The notes: generated by a model not told the origin, from the sequence alone. A DNA stretch of 64,000 bases from Amphibacillus sp052055485 (GCF_052055485.1 NZ_CP197171.1:434001-498000), one strand, 5' to 3'; positions 47,088-56,857 are shown, counted from the first letter of the stretch. A program made the numbers and translations.

Positions 47088-47546
47088 CTATTTATCAGCA
47101 TAATGTCCTAGTTTTTTTAATAGGTTAATAGCCTCCATCTTTTCCGTTTCAGTTAAGCCTGCTGTAATTTGTTCAATTTGTGTCCAATGATCAGGAAAGA
47201 TATCGTTTAATAATTCCTTTCCCTTTTCAGTAATCGAGGCATAAGTAATTCGTCGATCTTCCGCACATTGTGTTCGTTTAAGGTATTGTTTCTCTTCTAA
47301 CTTATCAACAACATAAGTAATACTTCCACTCGCTAATAAAATTTTATCACCAATTTTTTGTAAGGGTTGATCTCCTGAATGATATAACAGCTCTAATACC
47401 CCAAACTCCGTTGGGTTTAGTCCATTTTTTCGAATATCTGCGGCTACTCGATCTGCTACCGAACGATAAGCTTTCGATAAGACAACAAACAGTTTCAATG
47501 ATGGATCTTGCTTCCGTTTGATATATTCCTTTTTCTGTTGGTCCAT
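47088..47546 (-). CDS. MarR-family transcriptional regulator
   Basis: 152 residues with a winged HTH: FGVLELLYHSGDQPLQKIGD, ILLASGSITYVVDKLEEKQYL and RRITYASITEKGKELL. The ligand or oxidant sensed cannot be told. It lies 11 bp downstream of the EcsB-like gene and may be co-transcribed with it. Confidence 0.85.
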   Translation of the reverse strand: MDQQKKEYIKRKQDPSLKLFVVLSKAYRSVADRVAADIRKNGLNPTEFGVLELLYHSGDQPLQKIGDKILLASGSITYVVDKLEEKQYLKRTQCAEDRRITYASITEKGKELLNDIFPDHWTQIEQITAGLTETEKMEAINLLKKLGHYADK

Positions 47547-47557
47547 TTAATTCGCTC

Positions 47558-48967
47558 CTAACTCACGATATGATCATAAGTATAACGTATTCCAGTATAA
47601 ATGATAATCATAATGTTTACAATTGGATATTGAATGGAATAAATCACACCAAAAAATAACACGAAGAAGGTTAACCAAATGAAGATAGGAAAGCGAATGG
47701 TTTCACCTATTAATTGTCTGGTCCGATGATTTAGTTGATCACAATAAAATGTATAGCCAATCAACACATGACTAATCCAGTTGAGTAAAGATAAAAGGAG
47801 CGATTCAAACCAGTATAAACTTGGAATAGCTAAGCCGATCATTAAAAGGAGCAAACCGATAAATAACCAGCGCGAAAAGGCTTTTTGCCAGTGGTTTATT
47901 CTCCATGGCAAAGCAAAAATTAATTTTTCCTCGAATATCTCTGGATAAAAGCTTGTACCAATTTGTCCATATAAAAAGATAACAATGATAATCGCCCAGC
48001 TATAGGTGACTTCTGATTGAAAACCTAATATAAAAATGATTCCTATACACCCTAGAACAGCTTTTATAACATGTTCTTTTTGCTCAGTAAATGTGATAAA
48101 GATTAATCGATCATAGATCTGATACCTCTTTTGATCATCAAAAGGCTTTCGCAACCGCTTATTACGAATGATATTATGATAAAAACCTTGAGGCTTCGGT
48201 GGTTGAACTTTAACATTTGAAGCAAATGAGATAAGCATATTTTTTGTTAGCAGACGATCATTGACTTCAACGATAGTTGACCAATCTGTCCACTTAAACA
48301 GACGTCGGTAGCCTAATTGATTCATGATAACAAGCGAAACAATGATCAAAATAAACGATATGCTTGTTAAATCGATCCATAATGAAAGTATATTTAAACC
48401 AATATTAAGAATGACCAAGCCTTGAATGATCAACCACTTTATATACCACCGTTTCTGATAGATCAACCACTGTGGGATAATCATCAATACCTCACCTAAC
48501 CAAAAACTGACTATATAAACGACAATTAAAGAGATGGAAAAAGGTGTGACGATTTTAAGAGCTATTCCAATAAACAGATAAATGAATATTAATTTTTTTA
48601 CTTTATCTAAGGCATGGTATTGCCAAAGTTTCTTTTGATCATAGGGTAATAGGGTTAGAAATAAATCCGAACTACTAAACAACACCCCTGGTCTAGTAGA
48701 TGCTAACGAAAGTGGCCGAATAACGCTAAAAAGTATAATGCCGAAATAATTAGCCCAAAGATGCTGCTCAATGCTTTCAAAAATAGGCGTATACATGATC
48801 AATTGGTCGCTAAACCAAAAAGCAAAGAGCAAACAGAAAACACCCAAATAAATTAGACTTGTTTTGTCGAATAAAATTTGAAAAGCTAAGCGATTCAGAT
48901 GGCGCTTCTTCTTACGTCGATTAACTTTAACATAGCGATAGGCAGCATAAGGAGATGGAAACGTCAT
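47558..48967 (-). CDS. ecsB: EcsB-like ABC transporter permease
   Basis: 469 residues with about ten hydrophobic segments in two groups separated by a cytoplasmic stretch. N-terminal RKKKRHLNRLAFQ and the GFYHNIIRNKRLRKPF loop fit EcsB. In B. subtilis EcsAB affects protein secretion and regulated intramembrane proteolysis (RasP). It overlaps the ecsA stop by 4 bp. No ecsC follows. Confidence 0.78.
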   Translation of the reverse strand: MTFPSPYAAYRYVKVNRRKKKRHLNRLAFQILFDKTSLIYLGVFCLLFAFWFSDQLIMYTPIFESIEQHLWANYFGIILFSVIRPLSLASTRPGVLFSSSDLFLTLLPYDQKKLWQYHALDKVKKLIFIYLFIGIALKIVTPFSISLIVVYIVSFWLGEVLMIIPQWLIYQKRWYIKWLIIQGLVILNIGLNILSLWIDLTSISFILIIVSLVIMNQLGYRRLFKWTDWSTIVEVNDRLLTKNMLISFASNVKVQPPKPQGFYHNIIRNKRLRKPFDDQKRYQIYDRLIFITFTEQKEHVIKAVLGCIGIIFILGFQSEVTYSWAIIIVIFLYGQIGTSFYPEIFEEKLIFALPWRINHWQKAFSRWLFIGLLLLMIGLAIPSLYWFESLLLSLLNWISHVLIGYTFYCDQLNHRTRQLIGETIRFPIFIWLTFFVLFFGVIYSIQYPIVNIMIIIYTGIRYTYDHIVS

Positions 48968-49653
48968 GTTTGATCAAACCTTCGTTTTAAAGATGAAAAA
49001 TCATTCATTTCCCCTGAATCAATCACTTTGCCGTGTTGGAGCATGACATAACGATCGGCAAAGCCCTGTAATCGATCGAGTTGATGGGTAGTCAATAATA
49101 CCAACGTTCCTGCTTTCGCTTTCTGCTTTAATTCTGTTATTAAATACTCCGTTGCATGGACATCAAGTCCAACAAAAGGTTCATCCACAAGGAGTAATTT
49201 TACTTGTGGTAATAAAGCACAAATAATCTGAACTTTTTGCCGCATGCCTTTGGATAAAGATTCAGGATACTGATCTAATTTATCCTTAATTTCAAATCTA
49301 TCTATGTATTCTTTCACCTGTTGTTTTGCTGTACTAACTTCAAGTTGATAACTTTCAATATACAACTGAAAATGTTGTTCTACTGTCAATTCTGATAACA
49401 AAAAAGCTTCTTCTGGGATGTAAGAAATGCTCGATTTAAATTGAAGGAAGTTCTCTGATTGCTCAACACCATCCAAGACTATACGGCCTTCTTCAATATC
49501 AGTCATACCTATAATAGCCTTCATTAAAGTTGATTTTCCAGCTCCATTATGACCTACAAGGGCTACAATTGAGCCAGAACTTAATGAAAAACTAATTTGC
49601 TCTAGAATCTTTTGTTCCTTGATTGAAAGACTAACTTGCTCGATGGAAAGCAT
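48964..49653 (-). CDS. ecsA: EcsA-like ABC transporter ATPase
   Basis: 229 residues. Walker A GHNGAGKST (about 34-42), signature LSKGMRQKVQ, Walker B LLLVDEPFVGLD and the H-loop TTHQ are all intact. It energises the EcsB-like permease encoded immediately downstream. It starts 5 bp after the GNAT gene. Confidence 0.85.
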   Translation of the reverse strand: MLSIEQVSLSIKEQKILEQISFSLSSGSIVALVGHNGAGKSTLMKAIIGMTDIEEGRIVLDGVEQSENFLQFKSSISYIPEEAFLLSELTVEQHFQLYIESYQLEVSTAKQQVKEYIDRFEIKDKLDQYPESLSKGMRQKVQIICALLPQVKLLLVDEPFVGLDVHATEYLITELKQKAKAGTLVLLTTHQLDRLQGFADRYVMLQHGKVIDSGEMNDFSSLKRRFDQT

Positions 49654-49658
49654 TCTTT

Positions 49659-50171
49659 TTATGCCTCCTCTGCTAATAATAATTTATCAAAATAATATAA
49701 TTCAATTAAATCTTGTTGATCCAACCTCTTGTCAACAAGATTAAAACCATGACGTTGGAATAACCGTTGAGCATGTTGATTTTCAGAAAAGGTATCTGTC
49801 GTTAAATAATAGATTCCTGCTTGACTAGCAAGTTTCTCAGCAAATCGGAGCAATTGATCTGCCACACCTCGACCATGATAATCAGGATGGATGGCCATTC
49901 TTTTAATTGTCCAAGCAGGTTCGTCACTAGACCAATTAATCAGATGATATTCCTCATGTCCTTGCTTGCTTATCGTACAAATACCTGCAATTTTTTCATT
50001 TTCTTGGTAAACAAATAATTCATGTCTATCCATATCTTTAAGATAATCCGCCTCAGTTGGATAGGTCTCATCCCACTGTCTGCTCCCTTGTTCATGCATC
50101 TTTTTTACAATGGTACTAACGATTATCATAATTTCATTTAAATCTTGAGGACTTGCTTCACGGATCATCAT
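49659..50171 (-). CDS. GNAT-family N-acetyltransferase
   Basis: 170 residues from ATG 50171, with GGAGTGTG upstream. The acetyl-CoA motif is IKRMAIHPDYHGRGVADQLL, followed by YLTTDTFSENQHAQRLFQRHGF. The substrate cannot be read from the sequence. It lies between the ecsA-like and DUF368 genes, with short gaps on both sides. Confidence 0.83.
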   Translation of the reverse strand: MMIREASPQDLNEIMIIVSTIVKKMHEQGSRQWDETYPTEADYLKDMDRHELFVYQENEKIAGICTISKQGHEEYHLINWSSDEPAWTIKRMAIHPDYHGRGVADQLLRFAEKLASQAGIYYLTTDTFSENQHAQRLFQRHGFNLVDKRLDQQDLIELYYFDKLLLAEEA

Positions 50172-50193
50172 ATCACACTCCAAACTATCAATC

Positions 50194-51012
50194 TTAGCTC
50201 TCTTGATACTCTACACGTCCCAGTACATAGGCAAAAGCTAATCCTAGTAAAAAGGCTAGACTGCTAAAAATCGTATCAATCCCATCAATTGGCCAGCCGG
50301 GAAATACAACGTAAATCGAGCCAATCACTAAACCAATAATGACAGCATAAGTCATCAAAGGATATTGTTTTAAACAATAACTAACAATTTTACTCATTGT
50401 TATCACACCAAGACCAATTCCTAGAGCAACGACAACTAGAATATCCAGTTGCAATTCAGTAACCGCATGAATAACTGTCCCATAAGCACCCACAAGGAGT
50501 AAAATGAGCGACCCGCTAATTCCCGGAAGAATCATTGCTGCACTGGCTATAAACCCTGAGAAGAATAGAAAGACATATGTAATCAAATCAATCTCAGCAA
50601 TGATAAATGCTTCGTCCCCTTGCAAAAGACTCAATCCAGCTGCAACAACGGCACTGATCAAGAGTAACAAAAGATGTTGCCATTTAAAATTAACCTTTGC
50701 ATCAGATTTTTTCAGTAGTAAGGGCATGACCCCGATAATTAAACCAATAAAAGCAAACTGCGTCGGGCGTGGATAATGATTAAATAACCATTTGATCCCA
50801 TTAGCTAATAAAAAGATCGCCGCTACCATACCTATGCCAAGAGGTATAAGAAAACCAAGCTGTTGCTTCCATTCCTTGCTAAACACTTTATTAATAGAAG
50901 TTATTAATCGATCATAAATCCCTAATAGGAGTGCAATCGTTCCCCCACTTACTCCAGGAACGACATCAGCTGCTCCCATAATTAAACCTCTATATAAATT
51001 TTTCCATTCCAT
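50194..51012 (-). CDS. popT: DUF368 protein, undecaprenyl-phosphate translocase (PopT type)
   Basis: 272 residues, about eight helices. The family motif GAADVVPGVSGGTIALLLGIY is at residues 13-33 (repeated later as MILPGISGSLILLLVGAYG). DUF368 proteins were recently shown to return undecaprenyl phosphate to the cytoplasmic face, and DedA proteins share the task. Start ATG at 51012; separated by 85 bp from capA upstream. Confidence 0.82.
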   Translation of the reverse strand: MEWKNLYRGLIMGAADVVPGVSGGTIALLLGIYDRLITSINKVFSKEWKQQLGFLIPLGIGMVAAIFLLANGIKWLFNHYPRPTQFAFIGLIIGVMPLLLKKSDAKVNFKWQHLLLLLISAVVAAGLSLLQGDEAFIIAEIDLITYVFLFFSGFIASAAMILPGISGSLILLLVGAYGTVIHAVTELQLDILVVVALGIGLGVITMSKIVSYCLKQYPLMTYAVIIGLVIGSIYVVFPGWPIDGIDTIFSSLAFLLGLAFAYVLGRVEYQES

Positions 51013-51097
51013 ACGATAATGCTCCTTTATTCAATTTAAAATCTAAGTAAATTTTAATCATATCAAGGCTTTTATACAAGCTTTTTCTTTGTAAAAA

Positions 51098-52240
51098 CTA
51101 TTCAAAAAAGTCCAGTTCTGGCATCCATTGTGACATATGTTCTTTGATTTCTTGATAATGATCATCTGCCTCAGCTAATCGATCATCTGACAAATCCTTC
51201 ATTGGAAACATGCGATATCCATCATCAATATCAACATACGTTGGCAAAAACTGTGGGGATTCTAACGTAATCGTTTCTGACGACGAAGACACTTCCTTTT
51301 TGATCGTTAATTCCATGATACCACCAATTTGGCGATAATGCTGATCTTGACCTGATAAAAAGTTACCTAATGAGTAAATGACAAATGTCTCCTGCCCATC
51401 TTCTGATTCAACCCAATCAGTAGGTTGCAAGACATGTGGATGGTGCCCAAATACAATATCAACACCCAAATCAGCAACATATTGAACAAGCTCTTGTTGA
51501 AACATATTAGGCATGCGTACATATTCATCACCAAAATGCAAATGCATCACAACAACATCTGAGCTTTCTTTTGCTCGCTCAACATCCTGAGCAATCTGTT
51601 GTTGATCAATCAAATTAATTAAATAATCTTTTCCTTCGGGAATAGGAATACCATTTGTTCCATAACTATATCCCAGAAAAGATACAGAAATATTATTTTT
51701 TTCAATCACTCTTATTTCTGCTTGGTCTTCTTCATTACGATAGGATCCTGTATATAAAATACCTAGCTCATCCCAATAGTCAAGCGCAGAATAAATAACC
51801 GCTTCACCTCGATCAAGAGTATGATTATTAGCAAGATTAACGATATCAACCCCCATTTCACTAACCATATCGCCAACCTCTTGTGGGCTATTAAATTGTG
51901 GATATGACGAAAGACCATGTTCCTCACCTCCAATCATACTCTCCTGATTGGCGGTTGTGATATCAACATCCGTTAAATAATCCTTGATACCATCTACCAT
52001 TGGCATGAAGTCAAAGCCCGTTTCGGTCCGGGCTTCATCATATACTCTATCATGAATCAATAAATCTCCAATTGCGGCAATCGTCAGTTCATAAGTTTCT
52101 GGCAGCCAGTCCATTCTTTCTTTCGTTACCTCATCTATCTCTCTTTCTTTAAATAACTGCGCTTGTTTTTCCTCATTTATCTGGCAACCAACTAATAAAA
52201 TTAAAATGAACAACATACTAAATCGTTTTAATATTACCAA
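51098..52240 (-). CDS. CapA-family lipoprotein
   Basis: 380 residues from TTG 52240, chosen because GGGGGC is 8 bases upstream and the start gives a compact signal peptide ending in the lipobox LLVGC. The metallophosphoesterase-like CapA/PGA_cap domain shows AIGDLLIHDRVY, TANQESMIGG, NLANNHTLDRG, VVMHLHFGDEY and FGHHPHVLQP. CapA proteins function in poly-gamma-glutamate export in B. anthracis, but no capBC genes are nearby, so only surface localisation is safe. Confidence 0.82.
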   Translation of the reverse strand: MVILKRFSMLFILILLVGCQINEEKQAQLFKEREIDEVTKERMDWLPETYELTIAAIGDLLIHDRVYDEARTETGFDFMPMVDGIKDYLTDVDITTANQESMIGGEEHGLSSYPQFNSPQEVGDMVSEMGVDIVNLANNHTLDRGEAVIYSALDYWDELGILYTGSYRNEEDQAEIRVIEKNNISVSFLGYSYGTNGIPIPEGKDYLINLIDQQQIAQDVERAKESSDVVVMHLHFGDEYVRMPNMFQQELVQYVADLGVDIVFGHHPHVLQPTDWVESEDGQETFVIYSLGNFLSGQDQHYRQIGGIMELTIKKEVSSSSETITLESPQFLPTYVDIDDGYRMFPMKDLSDDRLAEADDHYQEIKEHMSQWMPELDFFE

Positions 52241-52371
52241 AAAAATAGCCCCCAAATTTATATATATTTCTTTAAATAATGATCCCACTTTATAAAAACA
52301 AATAAAATAAGTATAATAATACTACTACAGTTTATTTTATTAATCTAGCACGATGGAAAGGGGAGATCGAC

Positions 52372-52929
52372 ATGATTACCAATCAAATCATGCGTGCGAT
52401 TACTTATGCAACCACGAAGCATGATGGACAAAGACGTAAAGTAGATCAAACACCTTATATTGCACACCCGTATCGTGTAGCTATGTTACTTAAAGATCAT
52501 CATTGCGATAATGATGTTGTTATTGCTGGATTATTACATGATATCGTTGAAGACACTGAAGGGACACTTGAGGAAATAGACGTTCTATTTGGGAAAAAGG
52601 TTTCTATACTTGTTGGATCTGTAACTGAAAAAGAAAAAAGCTTACCTTGGGAAGAACGAAAGCAACAGAGTATCAACAAAATAAGCGAAGCTTCTTTAAA
52701 TGTTAAACTAATCACCTGCGCTGATAAAATTGATAATCTTCACTCAATGTTAGATAATGAAGTCGTTTATGGAAGCTCAATGTGGCATGCTTTCGACCGT
52801 GGAAAATCAGATCAGCAATGGTACTACAAGAACATGTATCAAAGTGTCATCACGGGGATTGACCCCAAAGCGTTTCACCCACTCATGTATTTATTTAAAT
52901 CCTTATTAGACAGTTTTTTACAAGAATAA
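52372..52929 (+). CDS. HD-domain protein, small (p)ppGpp hydrolase-like
   Basis: 185 residues. HDGQRRKVDQTPYIAHPYRV, GLLHDIVEDTEGT (metal-binding HD with ED) and CADKIDNLHSM match the hydrolase half of RelA/SpoT and the stand-alone Mesh1-like enzymes. There is no synthetase or TGS domain. It probably hydrolyses ppGpp or a related nucleotide. GGAAAGGGGAG precedes the ATG; TATAAT at 52312-52317 is the likely -10. Monocistronic. Confidence 0.8.
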   Translation: MITNQIMRAITYATTKHDGQRRKVDQTPYIAHPYRVAMLLKDHHCDNDVVIAGLLHDIVEDTEGTLEEIDVLFGKKVSILVGSVTEKEKSLPWEERKQQSINKISEASLNVKLITCADKIDNLHSMLDNEVVYGSSMWHAFDRGKSDQQWYYKNMYQSVITGIDPKAFHPLMYLFKSLLDSFLQE

Positions 52930-53498
52930 CTTTATTTCATGATCTCATTGTCAAACAACAGCGTCAACTATAATCGGTTACTTTATTTAACAACCTGTGA
53001 AAATGATACTTCGGGATAAAAGGCTTCATCCAACTATCGCCGATTTCATTTTCATCTTTTTTTGACTCCACACTATTAAAGCTTCTAGGTGAGTGTTGAT
53101 AAATTAGAAAAGTCCGTTAGATGAAGGCTCATGACTCACTTCATATACATTGATGAAGCATTTAGTTTCAATATCGTCATTTACCCTCGATTTTTCGCCA
53201 TTTACTTTCACCCTCCAGTCAATGTCTTAACCTTGTTTAAGTCGTTCATAACTACAGCGTCTGTACTTTCCCATTCAAAAATTTTTTGAACGACTCACCA
53301 CTTAATTTTTAACGAAATTTGAAATGGAATTCTTCTGTCGGAAATCAGATAAAATAAAACGCCATACACTTTAAATTCAATTATTGAGTAATTCAACGTA
53401 TTTAAGATCATCTCCGACTATTCTTTGGGATATTATCATGGTTTATAACAAAGCAATGAATATGAAAATAAATGCTAAATAATCACTTTTTTCATGGT
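52930..53498. other. intergenic region, terminator and no gene
   Basis: About 570 bp. The first part carries the terminator at 52998-53061. GGCTTCATC (53022-53030) and GATGAAGGC (53120-53128) could pair over a long distance. The rest is AT-rich and contains no recognisable feature. Confidence 0.5.
52998..53061 (+). terminator. terminator of the HD-domain gene
   Basis: TGAAAATGA (52998-53006) pairs with TCATTTTCA (53046-53054), followed by TCTTTTTTTG. The 39-base loop can itself fold. Confidence 0.5.
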
Positions 53499-53528
53499 TT
53501 GATATCACGTTTGTCTATCAGTTATGAT
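53499..53528 (+). promoter_or_regulatory. ehuB promoter
   Basis: TTGATA (53499-53504) and TATGAT (53523-53528) are 18 bp apart on the plus strand. The transcript would have a leader of about 125 nt before ehuB, with a stem ACCTTG/CAAGGT at 53547-53564. No known riboswitch was recognised there. Confidence 0.6.
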
Positions 53529-53660
53529 ATAAGACGTGCAAGTTAGACCTTGATATTTCAAGGTTTAAAAAATGAAATTGGTGGTATAAATAAAAGTGAG
53601 CTACCAGATCAGAAAACATGGATAACTGGTTTTCTAAACAAAATAGGAGGGTTTTTAATT

Positions 53661-54545
53661 TTGAAGAATCTAGTTAAAGTTTTACTATTTGCTGCAATCG
53701 CACTTGTATTAGCAGCATGTGGAAACGGAGATAGTGACAATACAACTGGTGGAACAAGCAATTTGGAAGAGTTACAAGAAACAGGGACAGTTACCATTGG
53801 TTTTGCCAATGAAGCCCCTTATGCTTATGAAGAAAATGGTGAATTAAAAGGAGCAGCTGTTGATATTGCTACTGCTGTTTTTGCTGAATTAGGAATAGAT
53901 AATGTTGAAAGTCAATTAGCAGACTTTGGACAGTTGATTCCTGGTGTTCAAGCTGGACAATTTGATGTCGTTACTGCTGGAATGGCTATTACACCTGAAC
54001 GTGGTGAAAATGCATTATTTTCTGAACCAGAGATGGTTTATGGTGAAGGGCTAGTTGTTCAAGCTGGTAATCCACACGATATTTACAGTTATGAGGATAT
54101 TGCCAATAATCCAGATATAACGATTGTCGTTATGGAAGGTGCGACAGAGATTGAATTCTTAAGACAATCTGGTGTCAGTGATGATCAAATCACTACAGCA
54201 TCGGACATTGCCTCCACCTTCTCTGCAGTTCAAGCTGGTCGCGCCGATGCAACAACAGGAACCGAGATGACTGTTCGAATGGCATTTGACTCCGCTAATA
54301 CAGATGATTTAGAAATTGTTGAAGATTTTGAACAACCAGATGCTGAAGGTGTACCAAGCTATGGAGCGGCAGCCTTTGCCTTAGAAAATGAAGAATTACG
54401 TGATGCATATAATGAAGCATTAGAAACATTAAAAGAGGATGGAACAGTTCAAGAACTACTTGAAGCAAATGGCTTCCACCCAGAAACAAATTTCCCGCCT
54501 GAAGAGGTAACAGTAGAAAGCATTATTAGCGGGGAACATTATTAA
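53661..54545 (+). CDS. ehuB: ectoine/hydroxyectoine ABC importer, binding lipoprotein
   Basis: 294 residues from TTG 53661, with AGGAGG upstream; the longer frame from 53550 lies over a structured leader. A signal peptide ends in the lipobox LAAC, so it is anchored outside the membrane. The family-3 solute-binding domain starts VTIGFANEAPYAYEENGELK. The assignment to EhuB rests on the order ehuB-C-D-A and on sequence resemblance to the EhuB type; a polar amino acid binder is the alternative. A terminator follows the gene and would give more binding protein than permease. Confidence 0.82.
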   Translation: MKNLVKVLLFAAIALVLAACGNGDSDNTTGGTSNLEELQETGTVTIGFANEAPYAYEENGELKGAAVDIATAVFAELGIDNVESQLADFGQLIPGVQAGQFDVVTAGMAITPERGENALFSEPEMVYGEGLVVQAGNPHDIYSYEDIANNPDITIVVMEGATEIEFLRQSGVSDDQITTASDIASTFSAVQAGRADATTGTEMTVRMAFDSANTDDLEIVEDFEQPDAEGVPSYGAAAFALENEELRDAYNEALETLKEDGTVQELLEANGFHPETNFPPEEVTVESIISGEHY

Positions 54546-54586
54546 ATCTATTTTTAGTTGATTAAATATTGTCTAAATGGCTCCAT

Positions 54587-54630
54587 AGGGTCCTGTTTCC
54601 ATTCCTTAGGGGACAGGGCCCTGCTTTTTT
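54587..54630 (+). terminator. intercistronic terminator between ehuB and ehuC
   Basis: A 14-bp stem with G-T wobbles (AGGGTCCTGTTTCC with GGGGACAGGGCCCT), an 8-base loop and a run of six T. Partial readthrough would set a high EhuB to EhuCDA ratio. Confidence 0.8.
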
Positions 54631-54667
54631 GTCCAGATTTAAGATAAACAATAAGGAGTGAATCAAT

Positions 54668-55327
54668 TTGAACCCTGCCACAGATATTGTGCCACAGCTT
54701 GTACGCGGATTAGGTACTACAGTTACGATCTTACTTGCTTCTGCACTTTTTGCCTATCTGATGGGCTTTATTGCCGGTCTTTGTCGGCTTTCTAAAAATG
54801 TATTCTTAAGAAAATTTACTGGCTTATATGTTGAAGTTTTTCGGGGAACTTCACTAATCGTACAATTGTTTTGGTTTGTTTATGCAATACCGATCTTATT
54901 CGGACTCAACCTTGGGTCAAATTGGATTATCGGTGTTGTAGCCATTGGGCTAAACTACGGTGCTTATTTATCAGAGGTAGTTCGCAGCTCTATATTAGCT
55001 GTTGCACCCGGTCAATCTGAAGCCGCAACAGCATTAAACATGTCAAGTTTTCAAAGAATGAGATTAATTATTTTTCCTCAAGCAGTACGGATGATGCTAC
55101 CCGAATTTGCAAATTATACCATTCAAATGTTAAAAGGAACAGCACTTGTTTCCTTAATTGGTCTAGGAGATATTCTTTATTTTGGTGATATACTGCGAAG
55201 TTCTAACCTTTCTCATGCACCACTCATTTATATCGTTGTACTTATTTTTTATTTTGTTCTTGCCTTACCGCTGATCCTTTTTTCTCGAAAAGCTGAGGGC
55301 ATTGCAAAGAAAGGGGCGGCTAGCTAA
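54668..55327 (+). CDS. ehuC: ectoine/hydroxyectoine ABC importer, permease EhuC
   Basis: 219 residues from TTG 54668 with AAGGAG upstream. A five-helix His/Glu/Gln-type permease with the EAA loop SEAATALNMSSFQRMRLIIFPQA. The stop shares one base with the ehuD start (TAATG), so the two are coupled. Forms a heterodimer with EhuD. Confidence 0.83.
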   Translation: MNPATDIVPQLVRGLGTTVTILLASALFAYLMGFIAGLCRLSKNVFLRKFTGLYVEVFRGTSLIVQLFWFVYAIPILFGLNLGSNWIIGVVAIGLNYGAYLSEVVRSSILAVAPGQSEAATALNMSSFQRMRLIIFPQAVRMMLPEFANYTIQMLKGTALVSLIGLGDILYFGDILRSSNLSHAPLIYIVVLIFYFVLALPLILFSRKAEGIAKKGAAS

Positions 55328-56043
55328 TGAATAGTAATTATTGGAGCTGGGATCGCTTTGCCGAAGCCTTCCCAATTATATTAGAAGGATTAGGAACTCT
55401 AGTTACTGTAACCATTTCTACCTTTATTTTCGCCCTTCTCTTTGGTTTTGTTTGGACATTCTTACGTCGGATAAAAAACAAACAAATCAACTGGGTGGTC
55501 ACTTGGGTCATGGAGTTTATACGCTCAACACCCCCACTGGTTCAGTTATTCTTTATCTACTATGCTTGGCCAGTTATGCCGGTTATTGGTGTAACTTTAA
55601 GTGGTTTTACCAGTGCAGTGATTGGTTTAGGTATTCACTTCAGTACGTATATTGGTGAAATCTATCGATCAGGGATTGAAAGTGTGGATGTCGGGCAATG
55701 GGAAGCATCTACCGCACTCAATTTATCAACTTGGGATAAGTGGAGAAAAATCATTTTACCACAAGCCTTTCCACCAACAATCCCAATGCTGGGTAACTAT
55801 TTCATTATTCTATTCAAAGAAGTACCGATTACGTCAACAATCGGTGTTCAAGGGATTTTATTTATGGCCAATTCATTTGGTGCACAGAACTGGGCCTATA
55901 TAGAAGCTTTAACAATTGTCGGCTTAATACTCTTAGCACTTAGCTATCCTTCCGCCGTCTTAATTAAAAAGTTAGAAGTGAAAATGAATACACGCTTTGA
56001 TAAAAATGCACCGATTAAAATTGATAAAGAGGTGACGCAATAA
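55327..56043 (+). CDS. ehuD: ectoine/hydroxyectoine ABC importer, permease EhuD
   Basis: 238 residues. Same permease family as EhuC, with EVFRGT replaced by EFIRSTPPLVQLFFIYY and the EAA loop WEASTALNLSTWDKWRKIILPQA. Its last base is shared with the ehuA start codon. Imports the compatible solute together with EhuC. Confidence 0.83.
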   Translation: MNSNYWSWDRFAEAFPIILEGLGTLVTVTISTFIFALLFGFVWTFLRRIKNKQINWVVTWVMEFIRSTPPLVQLFFIYYAWPVMPVIGVTLSGFTSAVIGLGIHFSTYIGEIYRSGIESVDVGQWEASTALNLSTWDKWRKIILPQAFPPTIPMLGNYFIILFKEVPITSTIGVQGILFMANSFGAQNWAYIEALTIVGLILLALSYPSAVLIKKLEVKMNTRFDKNAPIKIDKEVTQ

Positions 56044-56813
56044 TGACAGAACCGATTGTTCGCTATAAAGATATCCACAAAGCATTTGGTGATGTAGAAG
56101 TTTTACAAGGGATTGATTTAGATATTCATCCGAGCGAAAAAGTAGCCATTATTGGCCCAAGTGGTTCAGGTAAAACAACCATTATTCGGATGTTAATGAC
56201 ATTAGAAAAACCAACTTCAGGCGATATTACCGTTGATGGAACAAACCTTTGGAAAATGGAGAAAAACGGGAAAATGGTCAGAGCGAATGAAAAACATTTA
56301 CGATCAGTTCGTGGTGACATTGGCATGGTTTTTCAACACTTTAATCTATTCCCACATATGACTATTTTAGAAAATTGTATGACTGCCCCCATTCATGTCA
56401 AAGGTGAAGATAAGGCTGATGTTGAAAAACGTTCTATTGAAATGCTGGAACGTGTGGGTTTAGGAGATAAAATTCATAACTATCCGAGTCAATTATCAGG
56501 TGGGCAAAAGCAGCGTGTAGCGATGGCACGAGCACTTGTTATGAGACCGAAAATTATGCTATTTGATGAGGTCACATCTGCCCTTGATCCTGAGCTTGTT
56601 GGCGAAGTTCTAGAGGTTATCCGAGATATTGCTAAAAATGATGACATGGCAATGGTTCTTGTTACACACGAGATGGATTTCGCCTTAGATATTGCTGATA
56701 AAGTATTGTTCTTAGATGAAGGTGTTATCGCAGAGCAAGGCTCGGCAGACCAAGTCATCAACCATTCACAAAACGAACGCCTTCGAGAATTTCTGAGCCG
56801 ATTCAGAAGCTAA
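56043..56813 (+). CDS. ehuA: ectoine/hydroxyectoine ABC importer, ATPase EhuA
   Basis: 256 residues. Walker A GPSGSGKTT, Q-loop MVFQHFNLFPHMT, signature LSGGQKQRVAMARAL, Walker B IMLFDEVTSALDPE and H-loop VTHE are intact. An insertion of about 20 residues before the Q loop (WKMEKNGKMVRANEKHLR) is a feature I associate with EhuA rather than GlnQ-type ATPases. Last gene of the operon; terminator follows. Confidence 0.85.
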   Translation: MTEPIVRYKDIHKAFGDVEVLQGIDLDIHPSEKVAIIGPSGSGKTTIIRMLMTLEKPTSGDITVDGTNLWKMEKNGKMVRANEKHLRSVRGDIGMVFQHFNLFPHMTILENCMTAPIHVKGEDKADVEKRSIEMLERVGLGDKIHNYPSQLSGGQKQRVAMARALVMRPKIMLFDEVTSALDPELVGEVLEVIRDIAKNDDMAMVLVTHEMDFALDIADKVLFLDEGVIAEQGSADQVINHSQNERLREFLSRFRS

Positions 56814-56827
56814 TATAGCTTAGATCT

Positions 56828-56857
56828 CAAACACTAGTCCAATTGGGCTGGTGTTTT
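56828..56857 (+). terminator. ehuBCDA terminator
   Basis: AAACACTAGTCC pairs with GGGCTGGTGTTT (12 bp with two G-T wobbles) and T residues follow, 15 bp after the ehuA stop. The next 280 bp (56858-57141) show no gene. Confidence 0.75.

Noticed and set aside
46913..47128. 71-codon plus-strand frame
   Set aside because: It crosses the marR terminator hairpin and runs into the marR gene; composition fits non-coding DNA.
51098..52240. CapA protein as evidence of a poly-gamma-glutamate capsule
   Set aside because: No capB, capC or capE gene is adjacent; CapA-like lipoproteins are common in Firmicutes without a capsule.
53529..53660. ehuB leader as a T-box or other known riboswitch
   Set aside because: Only simple stems were found; no T-box sequence (AGGGTGGNACCGCG) or other recognisable conserved core is present.
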